The notes under the pieces are model-generated. The model ran no database searches and was not told the origin of the DNA. It saw only the letters and a program-made list of their open reading frames with translations. Below are positions 11,510 through 23,800 of a stretch of 64,000 nucleotides of DNA, one piece after another. The position numbers were made by a program, and so were the translations under genes. The stretch is from Rhopalosiphum padi (Eukaryota; Arthropoda; Insecta; Hemiptera; Aphididae): the NCBI RefSeq assembly GCF_020882245.1, contig NC_083600.1:18910001-18974000 (forward strand), read 5' to 3'. Position 1 is the first letter of the stretch, and the number at the start of each line of letters is the position of its first letter.

Positions 11510-14500
11510 TTAAATGTTAGATTCTTAGTTATGTTGATAATGTAATTAATTATTCTTTAATAGAATACTACAGTTTTAGATTAAAATTAGTGACAATTTT
11601 ATAATTATTTTAACTTTTGCTAGTCTCAGACATTAAGGATAATATTTTTTATTTAGTTATGTGCATGTTACACTTAATTTATGTAATTAGATATACCATG
11701 TATTTTCAATTGTTTATAAATTATACTCTAAGTTACATTCATTTGTATAAAAACAAATCGAAAATATTTGAATTAAATAAAGTTTTTATGATTTTACTGT
11801 ATCAAATAACATAAACTGCTTTTCTTATTTTATAATAGATGTACTGATTGTACTATGTACTGAATAAGGTTGAAAAGTGTGATGTGTAAAGCTATCATGA
11901 CTTGATTACATGGTCTTCATATTTTTCTATAAAAGTATAAAATTGAGGTTGGTGATCATTAGACGACTTCAATATAAAAAAAAACCTAATTTGACGCGTA
12001 TGCCATGACATTAAATAAAATCTTAGTATATAAAAATACAAATACATACTTTTAAAACTGTCTATAAAATTATATATAATAGACATGTATTAATACACTA
12101 CTACATACTTTTAAATATGAAAATAATATTTGCTAAACAATTTCATAAATGTACAATGTTCAAATATTAAAAAAAATAACTATTATTTTAAATTAAAAAT
12201 TATAGGTGTCTACTGAAGTCTGAAAGCTATGTGATTTACTATTAATTAAAAATCGATTATGATTTATAGTTAAATCATACCAATAGTAAACATGAATAAA
12301 GTTACACATAATACATTCAAATTACATATAATCTGACTTGTAAAACGACTAAAAATTTATAATGGTTTAAATTTTACTAGTTTATATCACACTAAGTGAA
12401 TTTGATTAGGTTATTGAACAAACGATATTTAATTACAAATATTTAAAATATAGTTAATATATATACGATACCTAATCAGTTGTTTGGAGAGTGAGGTAAA
12501 TTTAAACAATAACAAACCTTTTATTTTTATAATATCATTTTTTAAGTCAATATATTAAAAGTCAGTTGAGCTAACCAACTTATTAAGCCGAGTCCTATTA
12601 CAGTTAATTGTTGAATGAGAAATTTAATAATATTATTGGTAATAAAACAATAAAAAATACATACTTATATTTGCTAAAAATAAATATAATCAATTATTAA
12701 AATTTATAAATACATCGAAACACATTTTGTTTTTAAATTTAAGATATTATTCAAATTGAAAACAGATGCTTAATCAATAATTTAATATCTAAGTGTGCAA
12801 TTAAAATGTTTAGAATAATAAATAATGATTTAATTTCATAAAGATAGCTTCAATGTAGTTTCTTATTGTTACATCCAAGAATCTTTGGTAATTACTAATT
12901 TGTGATAGAACTTTTTTTGGACTTTCAAAAATTTTAGAATCATAATACAGCACAATTTTATGATTTAACTACAATGGGTAATATTTAAAACACTTATCAT
13001 TCACTTAAGATCAATTACCTTTATAATCTACTGTTTTATCAACATCAACATTACCTGAAAAAAACATTAAGTTTATTTTTTCAGTAAACAGTAAAACTAG
13101 ACAGTAAAACTAATAGAATTTAATAACGCGAAAAATTATGAAAATTACAGTGAACAGTTAAAGGTGTAGACAGTAAGAAAATATTGCAGTAGTAAAGCAG
13201 TTTTAAATATTATATTAAGAAAAAATAATTATATATCGAAGAATATAGATCAATTAGCTAAATCAAATATTTTGTTTGATTCCAGATAGGAACAAAATTT
13301 AATAATAATCATTAAATACAATCTATGAATGACTTATAAGAATAGTATAGAAATAACATATCGGAATCCAAATATTATGTAATACTACGAGTATAAATAC
13401 AATGTCTTCTCGTCGGAATATAAAACATATAAAAATACCAAAAACATTATGAATTCATGTGTATGTATATTTGAATCTTTGTATTCAACTTAAATATCTA
13501 AAATATCAATTCTTTCAATTTTGTATTATATTATTTTTAATTACTTAAAAATGAATTATGATCAAAATAAAATAACTTCCTGTGAATTACAATTACTTAC
13601 TTTGAAATCCAACATAATTTTTTAGTAGATCTATTAAATTTTAAAATAATTAAAATTAAATTATAAAAACATTATAATTATTACATTATTATTATTATTA
13701 TATTCTTTAGAATCATACATAGTTTAGTTATTTTATGATTCATTTATTGTAAACTAACTAATAAGAATATAACTAGATAAGACTCAAGTTATAAAATATC
13801 ATGTTTTAAAGAGCATAATTCCTTATTGACTTATTAAATGTTTAGTAATTGGTTAAACAATCAAGTAGGTTCCTGTTAAACAAATTAGTCACAATGTCAC
13901 ATGTGGTTTCTTGGATATAAAATAAGTGTATAACCCATACTTTATTAATTATTAATTGGAATTTATAAAAATTTCATTTTATACCTTTTAAAGTATTAAA
14001 CTTTCATAATAAGAGGTAATATATGAGTAATATATAGTCATATAATCGTATTATAGTAATTATTGATTACAGAGAGTAGAATTTAAATTAATAAATGATG
14101 TCAATCATAAATATATTTGACATTATTATTTTCATGAAATAGGTTTTAAATTTAGTCTTAAATTAATTTTAATTAAAATCTACAATAAATCAATCTTTTA
14201 ATTTTTTTTTGAATCACACTCTATATTATAACTCCTCTATTTTTATTATTTGTTAAATATTTATAATTAATTAGAAATATTACCTTTACAATTTCCTAAA
14301 AAAAAATTTAATTAGTATTTGTTTTCTACAAAATTATTAAAAATTCCAAATGATACATTATTATTTCTTACAAAAATTAAACCTTTTTCTTGATTTTTTT
14401 TTTGTATACATTATTCCATACGAGTATTAATTGAAATACTACAACAATTATACCATGTTATTAAATTATATAAGCATACTTTGTAGTGCTAATAAATCTT

Positions 14501-15165
14501 TTTCGTCCAGTGAATAAACTTGCATAGCACAAATTGCAAAAAATATAAATGTAATAGGAATTAAACACTGCTTATGAAAGTCCATTTTGATTTGAGATTA
14601 TAAAAAATATAAAATTTATATGAACGTTAAATAATATAAATTGAATAAAATTATACTTTGCCAGTTTTTTTTATTAGTGATTCGTTCTTAACCCATCCAT
14701 TCTTGTTGATTCAGTTTAAACTAATAGATTAACACGTCATATTATGATATCAGAGTTAAAAATAATGATGATGTTATTCGTAAATAAATTATTATTATTG
14801 TGAAACTATAATATTTATTAAATTAACATTTTTAAATTTATTATGAAATAAAAAAATAAAAAATATTTAACCACACCAGTACTAAAGTAAATTATATGAG
14901 TGTATACCAATTTTTATAAAAGTGCGATGAGTAAATGGACTAAATATAGCAATATCGAGACCATTTGTTCAAAATAAACAATAAGTAAACTAAAAATGTT
15001 TATACATATGTAGTCTGTAAATTTAAGATTCATAAAAGTCCGAAATACACCAACTTTTAAAGGGCGATGAATTAAACGGTTTTAGTAAAAAATACAGAAA
15101 ACTCAATAGAAAGTACTTCACAAGTTTTCGATATCAATTAAATAATACCATGAATTTATATAGAT
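11510..15165. other. AT-rich sequence without recognisable genes
   Basis: Long AT-rich stretch with a TTA microsatellite near 13,683-13,701. Short open frames at 11617-11814 and 11895-12086 have AT-driven composition and no recognisable domain. I see no gene. Confidence 0.5.
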
Positions 15166-15169
15166 AGTG

Positions 15170-15191
15170 ATATATATATATATATATATAT
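15170..15191. repeat. (TA)n microsatellite
   Basis: About eleven uninterrupted TA units. Confidence 0.9.
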
Positions 15192-15824
15192 TTAAGTTTA
15201 AATTCTCACAGGGATCTGTTCGAACAATGTGCTATTTAGAGATTCATCATAATAGCTAGATTTAATGAATAGCATTGAAATTAATTGACTTTATATTAAG
15301 AATAGCACGCCAATTTACGACTATTACATCTCTTAACGCTTCTTTTTATTCTACGTTAGATATATACTAGAATATTGTACCGTGATTTAGGATAATCATA
15401 TAATATGATAATATGATAAAATATATCTTATGACTAGGGCTGGGATTTGTAAGTAAATACAACTTTTTCTGAAACACGATAAAATAAGTATTTCAAATGG
15501 TAAATTCATTTCACGTGATTTGCAATAATATAGAACATATTTTATTTTACGTGTTTTTACATATTTCGTCAATTTTGACAATTTCGGCGGTTTAGTAGTA
15601 ATATACTTATTTTATACTTCCATAATTCATAGTACTCGTAAAAATTGCAAGTGTTTAATAGTATATATCATGGATTAATATATATGATTAATAGATCATA
15701 GCATCATTTTATTAGAGAGATCGAAAGCATTATACAGTTATTTTTTTAAGAAATAAAAACAGTGGTTCAAAAATTATTGAACAAAAGACTAGTACATTTG
15801 GTTGTTAAGGGTAGAGTAATATGA

Positions 15825-16413
15825 ATACTAGCAGATTTTTTAGTTGAATGCGTGGAATCTCTGGAGCTTAGTTCGGAAGGAATAATTTATATAATTAGAC
15901 AGAAATTTTTGAAAGGAATTAATGGTAATTCCGTTTATCTCCGTTTTGTGCAGTAAAGTTAGTCACAGACAAACAAAAACAATTTCTAAATACCAATTCA
16001 TACTCAATCAAAAAAACAAATATATACGTGGAGAAATTTCACGTTTTGAGCTTATCTCCTAAGTGTGCCATAAAAATATACGTAAATAATTATGACTAAG
16101 TATTGTTTTATTGAATTTATTATTATTTTTTTTCAAAAAAAATGTTATTTTAAGCTTAAATGATTTTGACTATTGTTTTATTATATTTTTCAAACAATTT
16201 TTTTTTTATGTGTTAATATATTGCAACTATATTGACTGATATTTTTTTACAGCAATACGAGCGGTATTAATTTTTTGTAGGAGTTAACATTATTTTTTGT
16301 AGGAGATTACACTACATTTGTAGCCTTGTAGGAGTTTACACTACATTTGTAGGAATTTTACCATTCCCCAAAAGGTCACCGCCAAATATGTCCCAATTAA
16401 GCGGATTCTACTG
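15825..16413 (+). mobile_element. pogo-like element, 3' end with possible coding relic
   Basis: The right end at 16413, followed by TA, reads on the minus strand CAGTAGAATCCGCTTAATTG and then GGAC, a classic pogo/Tigger-type terminal repeat. No matching left end was found. At 15825-15956 a plus-strand frame of 43 codons ending in TAA looks coding (for example ILADFLVECVESLELSSEG). It may be the last part of the element's protein, but I could not tie it to pogo transposase by motif. The element is truncated or has lost its left end. Confidence 0.4.
16275..16355. repeat. Short imperfect tandem repeat
   Basis: Three spaced copies of a unit around tttgtaggagtttacact, with the GTAGGAG core in each and the word actacatttgtag in two of them. 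It lies just inside the pogo-like right end and is probably part of that element. Confidence 0.6.
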
Positions 16414-16414
16414 T

Positions 16415-17690
16415 ATTTGAGAATCACATCGGTTAACACCTTCCCAGTCATATCAAGAATTTTAATAATTTCACTAGAAAACTTAGAAAAGTAAAAAGGT
16501 CACTACATCATTCCCTAATCTATGCTAATGATCATAATATAAAATACTTAAATAAATTATTAGGCTGTGATTATAGAACAAAAAAAGTTATACCAAGAAA
16601 CATAGACATTTCTGTTACATCCTGTATAATACTATAATGTATATATAGGTATACTCAATAATAATACCTATTTTTTAAATTATAGTTTCAAAATCGCTGA
16701 TACATAATTAATACTTAATAATATAGTATAAACCTAATACAATTAACACATTTATAATTAATACTATTATTAATTATCTATTCGAATTCTTGAATTATAT
16801 CTGAAAAATGATTATATAGGTACGTCCCTTAAAAGATAAATATAGGCAATAAAATAATCTGTATTGCAATTAGAGACGGCTATTAAGAAATGTAACAAAT
16901 GAACAGGAGCTATTTAAGCGGGCATTACCTTGGTACTCGCCCACATTCAATCATACATAGATCTAAATTCGTGTCCGGTACAGGAAACTGGAGTGTATAT
17001 TTCAGGGATGGAAAACATTTTTAAAAAACGTTATTAAACAAAAAAAAACCAAAATCCAAAACCAAAACGAAAAACAACTGTAAAACAATAACGAAAAATC
17101 CCAAAAAAACGAAAATAATATTATAACAAAATTAAAAACGAAAACAAAAATAAATTATACCACAAATTTTCTGTTTGAAAAAATTATGTTATAATTAAAA
17201 AAAAATTGTTATGTTTACAAAATGCATGATGAACATTAAGTTATAATTTATAAGAAAATGTAATTCTTGGCTATAACTTAATGTTATTATTATAAATATA
17301 AATATTATATTAAAATAATAAATTATTATTATTTATTATACAAAAAACAACTTGTTTTATTTTATTTTTATTTTTTATTAGTGTTTATCTTTATTTAGTA
17401 CTTACTATTTACTATATTGTATACAACATAACTTAGTAAATAGCATGGTATATAATATTATATTATCTATCGTGGTAAATAGTAACATTTTAAATCGACC
17501 CAATGGTCATAACAATTTATTGTCATTATTGATAGAACCGTGGTTTTGGTTAAAATATTACATTTATTTTAAATTTGAATTTTGAATTAAAATATAAATA
17601 TTAATAAAACTGTTTTCTCGTCAAAATAATGTTTTTAAAATCAGAGAAAACAATCACTCAAAATTCTTGATAGCAATATGCTATTCATAT
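16415..17690. other. Repeat-like, GC-variable intergenic stretch
   Basis: Contains a GC-richer piece at about 16,900-17,020 with a 31-codon minus-strand open frame (including PVPDTNLDLCMIECGRVP), and then an A-rich simple stretch to about 17,160. The word CAGGGATGG at 17003 resembles a hAT end, but no partner was seen. No gene can be supported. Confidence 0.35.
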
Positions 17691-17860
17691 AAATTAAATT
17701 TAAAAAGGTAGTCAAGTACAGTAACGTTAGGTAACATTCTGCTGTACATTTGGTGTCGAGTGGGTCACTGTTATGGACGTGTTAAATTTTAATTCAATGA
17801 TATACCTACCATTGTGCGCGAAAAACGATTCTGAGCAAAGACAGTCTGTTATTAGTATCA
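17691..17860 (+). repeat. Dispersed repeat with the AACGATTCTGAGC core
   Basis: Contains the GC-richer head (tctgctgtacatttggtgtc) followed by a ttcaatga...ccattgt block and aaaaacgattctgagcaaag at 17821-17840. The same core recurs at 31,585 and in weaker form at 46,839. The head is related to 9,733. This indicates one dispersed repeat family with at least four partial copies in the window. Confidence 0.55.
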
Positions 17861-17864
17861 GCTT

Positions 17865-18955
17865 TATTATTAAGTATATTTTATGATATGCGTATTAAAG
17901 TCATTAATTTTACTTTAAGTATTGCTATAGATTAATATCATTTTTACCAAAAATAAAATGGAATTTATTATACAATTAATATTAAATCATTATTTAATAA
18001 TATGTAACTATTTGTAGCATAGTATATCAACGTAAAGATAACTCAAAATTGTATAATATGTTTCTGTTAATATCGTAAAATATCAAAAGTATGTTCATAG
18101 TATAAGTAGCTAATATATTAAAATAAATAAAAAAGTTCATAATGTATAGATAACAAGAAAAACTAATAACATTTTTGACAGTCCATCTATTACAGAATTA
18201 TTAAAAATACATTTTTAAAAAGAGCTAGTAAAATAGGAACACCAATTTTTTCACAGCCTCCGGACACCTAATCTAGATCTTAATCCTTGCCTGCGGCTAT
18301 TCATGCAGTACAGGCGCCTATGAACTAGGCACTACTACAAGACGTACTCTAATCGGATGAAACTGATAATTCGACGAGTATAACACGTAACACAAATATT
18401 CTATGCTTAATGGCCAGTTAATTGTATTTATAAGAACTTATATTATTTTAAACGCTACCACGGTTTATAAGTAAAATTCGCTATTGAATATATCGTGTAG
18501 AAAACACTATATACAATTACACTGAATATTGATTTTTTCAATTATTTAATAGAAGTTTTTATGACGTAGATATCAATAAATAATATGCGATAAATGTATT
18601 TAAGTAGGTAATTAGTTTTATTCATTTTTTTTTTTTTTAGTTTAGTTTATACACCCAATACACATTGTTATCTACAAGTATAATCTTTTCTTTCTATCTA
18701 TTATATTACTTTTATTGTAAATAATATATGTACTGTTGTGCTGTATACTACGTGTATTAAAAAAAAAATGTCATATTATTAGTTTATAATTTAATTTTTT
18801 CAATAATGAAAATTATTATTTAATCTAATATTTTATACTCTGTTGTAAAAAGTTGAACATATATTTTCTCAAATCATTATAATACCTATTATAAATGTAT
18901 AACGCGAGCTATCAACCTTGTAATAATACTTGTCTTATATTTAATAAAAACAAAA
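17865..18955. other. AT-rich sequence with one GC-richer patch
   Basis: AT-rich except for about 18,241-18,370 (cacagcctccggacacctaa onward), which is GC-richer and has no long open frame. It could be a piece of an old transposon. No gene seen. Confidence 0.35.
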
Positions 18956-18959
18956 ATTA

Positions 18960-19095
18960 TTAATCCTGTACCTAAGTACAAAATACTTCAAGAAGATGAT
19001 TGATGCGAGGCATATAAAATTCCCTGATTTCTCACTTCTCTTGAGCTCAGAGCTTGTTTGGCCCACCACTGAGCCACTAATACCGTACAAATGAG
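18960..19095 (-). mobile_element. tRNA-derived SINE candidate
   Basis: Read on the minus strand, the sequence contains TAGTGGCTCAGTGGTGGGCC. Within it TGGCTCAGTGG fits the tRNA A-box consensus TRGYNNARNGG exactly and looks like the D-arm of a tRNA. A degenerate B-box-like GAGCTCAAGAG follows about 30 nt later. No complete cloverleaf can be drawn, so it is not a functional tRNA gene. A related core lies at about 29,860-29,885. The downstream limit is arbitrary. Confidence 0.35.
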
Positions 19096-19169
19096 TCGTA
19101 TTATATTGAATTAATTCCATATAACCAGTATTAAAGTATTTTATAGGTGTTAAAATAAAATCCAAATTT

Positions 19170-20370
19170 TCCGTTTAAAAATTTAATTTACTTTTAAAAT
19201 GGTTATAAAAATATTTTAGTAAGTTTTAAAATAATTCAAATCAATGGTATAAACACTATACGCTGTAAGCCGTAGTGTAATACCTTAAAGATATCTAAAT
19301 GTGTAATAATCATCTTTAATTTTGCCCCGTGACTATTTATAATCAATGCTAAAATTAACTCTACATAGAATCTAGTTGACTCTAGATATACTTTAGATAA
19401 AGTTTAATTTATGAAAATGCATTTACCGTATTGATTTGCAAAAACAAATGGCAAATGCCTCGAGCGTATAATATAATAATTGATTAAAAGATCAAACGCG
19501 TAATCACTAAGACACTGACCCACTTTCCTCAATTTAAACTCATTTTGACCACTCCTTTCAAGGTTTTGTATAAAAAAATTTGACATTCTACAATCTGATT
19601 AAATTAGAACATTTTTTTTTTATTGATTTTTGATTTTTTTGCAATTATCTGAGAATTATTCTGTATTTCTGTTGATTATTATTTAACTAAGAAGCTTTGT
19701 TATTTTTTTTTTAATATTGACAAAATATTTTAACCAAGTACCTACCTAGCTACTTAAAAAAAACTCAAAACGCATTAGTTCCTGATATATATGAATTAAT
19801 ACAATATATATGTATCATTCACGTTTGATTTACAAAATCTTCAATCCATAAAATAATTAAATAGGTAAGTTATTAATTTTAATTAATTAATAAGACGTCT
19901 AATTTTTTAGTATTTACTGTGTTATATAGTTAAGATAAAAACTATAAAAAAAAAATCCTACAAGAATACTTTTGCTGCTAAAGTTTAGCATAAATAATAT
20001 CCACTTATATCACCTATCAAATTATTAAAAAAATACAAACAAGAAGTAAAGTACCATTGGTACTTATATTGGATTTAAACATTTTTATTATTAATTTTAT
20101 AAATTTTTTATAATATTATGTATTTATAATAAGTAATGAAAATATCAAATACACGATATTTACTTATTGTTGAAAAAGTTGTGATGATAGGCTCAAGTAT
20201 AAGCCTCAAATACTGTTTGTAGCCTATATTTGATTATCGACTGTTAAAATATATTTTTATAATAATTATTAATTATGTATTATACTTGTTTACGGTTTTT
20301 AAATTCATAATTTTGGGTTGCGATGAAAAAAAAATTGAAAATTAACGGAATATACCAATGGAATTCTAAT
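19170..20370. other. AT-rich sequence, no gene seen
   Basis: One 60-codon minus-strand frame at 19404-19586 has somewhat mixed composition but no recognisable domain and no splice or promoter support. The rest is AT-rich with no notable feature. Confidence 0.4.
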
Positions 20371-20375
20371 AGGTA

Positions 20376-20848
20376 TTGTACCAAGTACGGTCATGCGATA
20401 GACATACTGTGTTTTGGGATTCAAAAGGTGTGATCCACACTGAATACTTAGAGAAAGGATCAACAATAAATTTTATACAATACATAGAGACACTAAAACG
20501 GCTGAAAAAAAGGATTAAGAGTGTCAGACCAAATTTAACCCAACTTTTGTTTCATCACGACAACGCGAGACCTCATTGCAGCCGTGCCACAATGACAGAT
20601 CACTGGGATTTCAAGTCATTCCAAATCCACCCTACAGCCCGGATTTGGCACCATGTGATTTTTTTCTGTTTCTTAAGCTTAAAGAACATCTCAAGGGTAC
20701 AAAATTCAATTCTGATGAGAAAGTTAAAGCTGAAGTTAAACGATGGTTCAATGCTCAACCCAAAGAATTTTATTTAAACGGCATTTCTAAATTAGTAAAT
20801 CGTTGGCAAAAATGTATCGCCTTAGAACGCAGTTATGTTGAAAAATAA
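20376..20848 (+). pseudogene. mariner transposase remnant (C-terminal half, frameshifted)
   Basis: The protein is the C-terminal part of a mariner-family DDE transposase, which cuts and pastes the element in the nucleus. The first frame gives VFWDSKGVIHTEYLEKGSTI and then HHDNARPH, which holds the second catalytic Asp. After a one-base shift near 20,600 the other frame continues PPYSPDLAPCDFFLF, with the third catalytic Asp, and runs on to KLVNRW and a C-terminal SYVEK plus TAA at 20846-20848. The spacing between the two Asp residues is about 34, as in D,D34D mariners. The N-terminal DNA-binding domain and first catalytic Asp are absent. No terminal inverted repeats were seen. The length is about 160 residues against roughly 345 in intact relatives. 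Confidence 0.88.
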
Positions 20849-23800
20849 TAGTATGTAAATAAAAATCATTTAATTTACTATACGTGTGTTTTTCATTAAT
20901 TATTCAATGTATAATACTTTAAAAACTACGCGTCAAGAGGCATTACTTATCAGCCCACCCTCGTAGTTAAATAGTCAAAGCGTATTTTTGTTTTACTATT
21001 TTTCTATTAGCTGAATATTTTTGGATATTTTTTTTATTCTCGTTCCAATATAATGTTTAGTTGTTACAAAATAACGTTTTTGATAAAAGTTATATTATTT
21101 CTTACTATATAAATAAAACTTTATCAAAAAAGTTATCGTTGTTACTTGTTATAAGCTGTTACTTTTTACTTTTATAATTTATGATTATTTGTCTGAATAA
21201 TCAAATGATTGTATACAATATACTAAAAAAATGTATTTTCAATTAAAATATTTTAAATTTTTCATATTATTTTAGTTTGGTTCATTATTAATAAAAATTC
21301 AAATTAGGATAATTTATTCAAAAATACACGACACTAGGTTTTTATTTGTTTTAAAATGCAAATACGCATAGTGTTTACTTTGATGGGTTTATAACTTGCA
21401 AAGTATAGTGCGTGTTATTGAATTAACTTAAACGTATATTAATCAGGTTAAAATATAAAATATTTTAGTGAGTCAAACGAGGATTTAATTGAATTAGTAG
21501 GTACGTTTATTTATCCTTAGATACATTTACAATAAGTATTTTACTTATATGTGTACATACTACATATATTCAATATAATTATCCATTCTTTTTATAATCA
21601 CGTTTTTGTGCGATTTAAGTTAAATATTAAATACATAGTTAAGTAGGTATTAGCAGTAGAAAATATTAGATGAGTATTTTATCACATCATTGAATCGTGA
21701 ATACTATTCTTGTACTCAACCATCCAATAATAGAGTGTGATATCTACCTATTTATAACAATAAATAATATTACTATTTTATCATATTTCAATAATCATAG
21801 TTATTTAATCTAGGACGTCTGGGAAGGGAGTAAAGTAAGTACGGTTTACAAATAATGGGTAACAGAATTAGCCAAAAATTGTGTACATTTTTTTTTATTT
21901 AAAATAAAAAAAATTAAGAATCTGTACAAATAAATATAACGTATAATATATTATAATATATATTTGAGAGGAGGAGTTGGGAGGCATTAATGGCAACTTG
22001 CGAGGTCGCTCAATGACGGCACCCCAGAAAATTGTGTACTTATAAAATATATGACTAAATAATTTCTTATTTTATTTTATTTATATTTAAATGATAAGTG
22101 TTTGGTTTTAATTTGTTAGTTAATATCTATAACTAAATATCAAATAGATAACATTATAGAAATAGACCAGAGTTATATTTTTTTTAGTGAAATAGCATAG
22201 GTTGTATACATACATATTTAATATAATTCTGATGGGTTTAATGTAAAATTTAGTTATAGGCATAAATAAATAAAATAAATTATGAATTTATTAATAATTA
22301 TAATTAGTTACAAATACTATACAGTATACATGGTGTACATTTTATTCACTAGTAATAATTTAGTGATTGAATAAGTCACTGTAATGTATGAAATGTTAAA
22401 TTTGAATTCAATGAAATAATGTATTGTAGGATTTAGGTAGGTACTATTAGTACGGTAGGTTGAATTAATTTTTTCCAAAAAATTTGAGTTAGAAATTGTC
22501 ATTGTATGTATGAAATAATTTTATAAAAGTTAAAAGTTTTAAAAATAACTATCTGAATAAAAATTGTGTTTATTTACTTTTAATTTTTTTGATACAGTAT
22601 GAATTAATTGTGAGGAATCTTGAATTAAATTTTCAATCCTAACTAAAAAAAAAAATTAAAAATGTATAGGGACATTATTAACTACAAAATTATTTACATA
22701 TTTTCAATTTATTTTTTGAATAGGTAATTACTAAATAAAACCTATATATTTTATATATATATTATTAAATGAAAAATAAAATGGGTAAAGGAATCTCACG
22801 TTACATAATATATACAATCATATATAAGCAATAGATATGCTAAGATAAACATTACAATAATTTAATATACGTAATAAATATCGTAACAATAAATTTATCT
22901 AAATGTTTGAAACGTTTAAATAAACATTTCGTTGTTATTTGTTCCACTTTAATATCTATATAATGCATAACAATTATTTCTATATATAAATAAAAACTAA
23001 TCTTTTTATTACCTAAATATATTTTTTTATTTATTAAAATAAGTAATATGTTGTAGGTAATAGGTATACGCTATTTGCTTTAGTATAGACTTGTAATAAG
23101 ATAGTTTTCACGAGAAACAATAATTTGATACACGGTTGTGGATGTGTAAATAGGATAATAAACTAAATAAACACGGCACGATTAAAAGAGATCAAATGCT
23201 TGCCAAAATTGTTATCAGTTAAGTCTTAAGAGCTACAATGTAATCACCTAAGAGTGGTATTTGATATATACACTTAAAAAAAAAAATCCAACCGCCAATA
23301 TAGATTATACAACAGTGTTTGCAATAAAATATCATATTATTGTTAGGCGTATCTACCGCATGACAATATCGTTAAACTGCACTTCTATCACGATGTGACG
23401 CTTTAATCTAAAAAATATAATACTGACTATACGATAGCCCTAATTTATGACGTCTGCCCTATAATAGTGGATTTGGTAATGACGTAATGATTGGACAGTG
23501 TTCAATAGTATTAATGTTGACTGTATAATACTTTTTTTCCATACATATAGGTACACAAACATAATTAAATTAGGATTCTATAGAATTTTGTCTTTTATAC
23601 CAAATAGTTGGTAGTCGAATGTTTTTGTTTAAAATATTTGTTTTGATAAGTTTTATTGTACTCGTACATTTTATAATTTAAAGTCAACAACAAATAACTT
23701 ATAATATATACATAATTATTCACTAGGAATTATACCCCTAGTTTTATTTAAACAATGAATCAAGTAGTTCATTTGAAACTTTAAAGTCAATAGAAGAATA

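Noticed and set aside
12556..12610. Minus-strand TAGCTCAACTG, resembling an A-box
   Set aside because: Lacks the closing GG and any B-box.
17003..17011. CAGGGATGG, resembling a hAT left end
   Set aside because: No CCATCCCTG partner within the next kilobases.
18941..19165. 74-codon minus-strand frame
   Set aside because: It overlaps the SINE candidate and shows no protein family resemblance.
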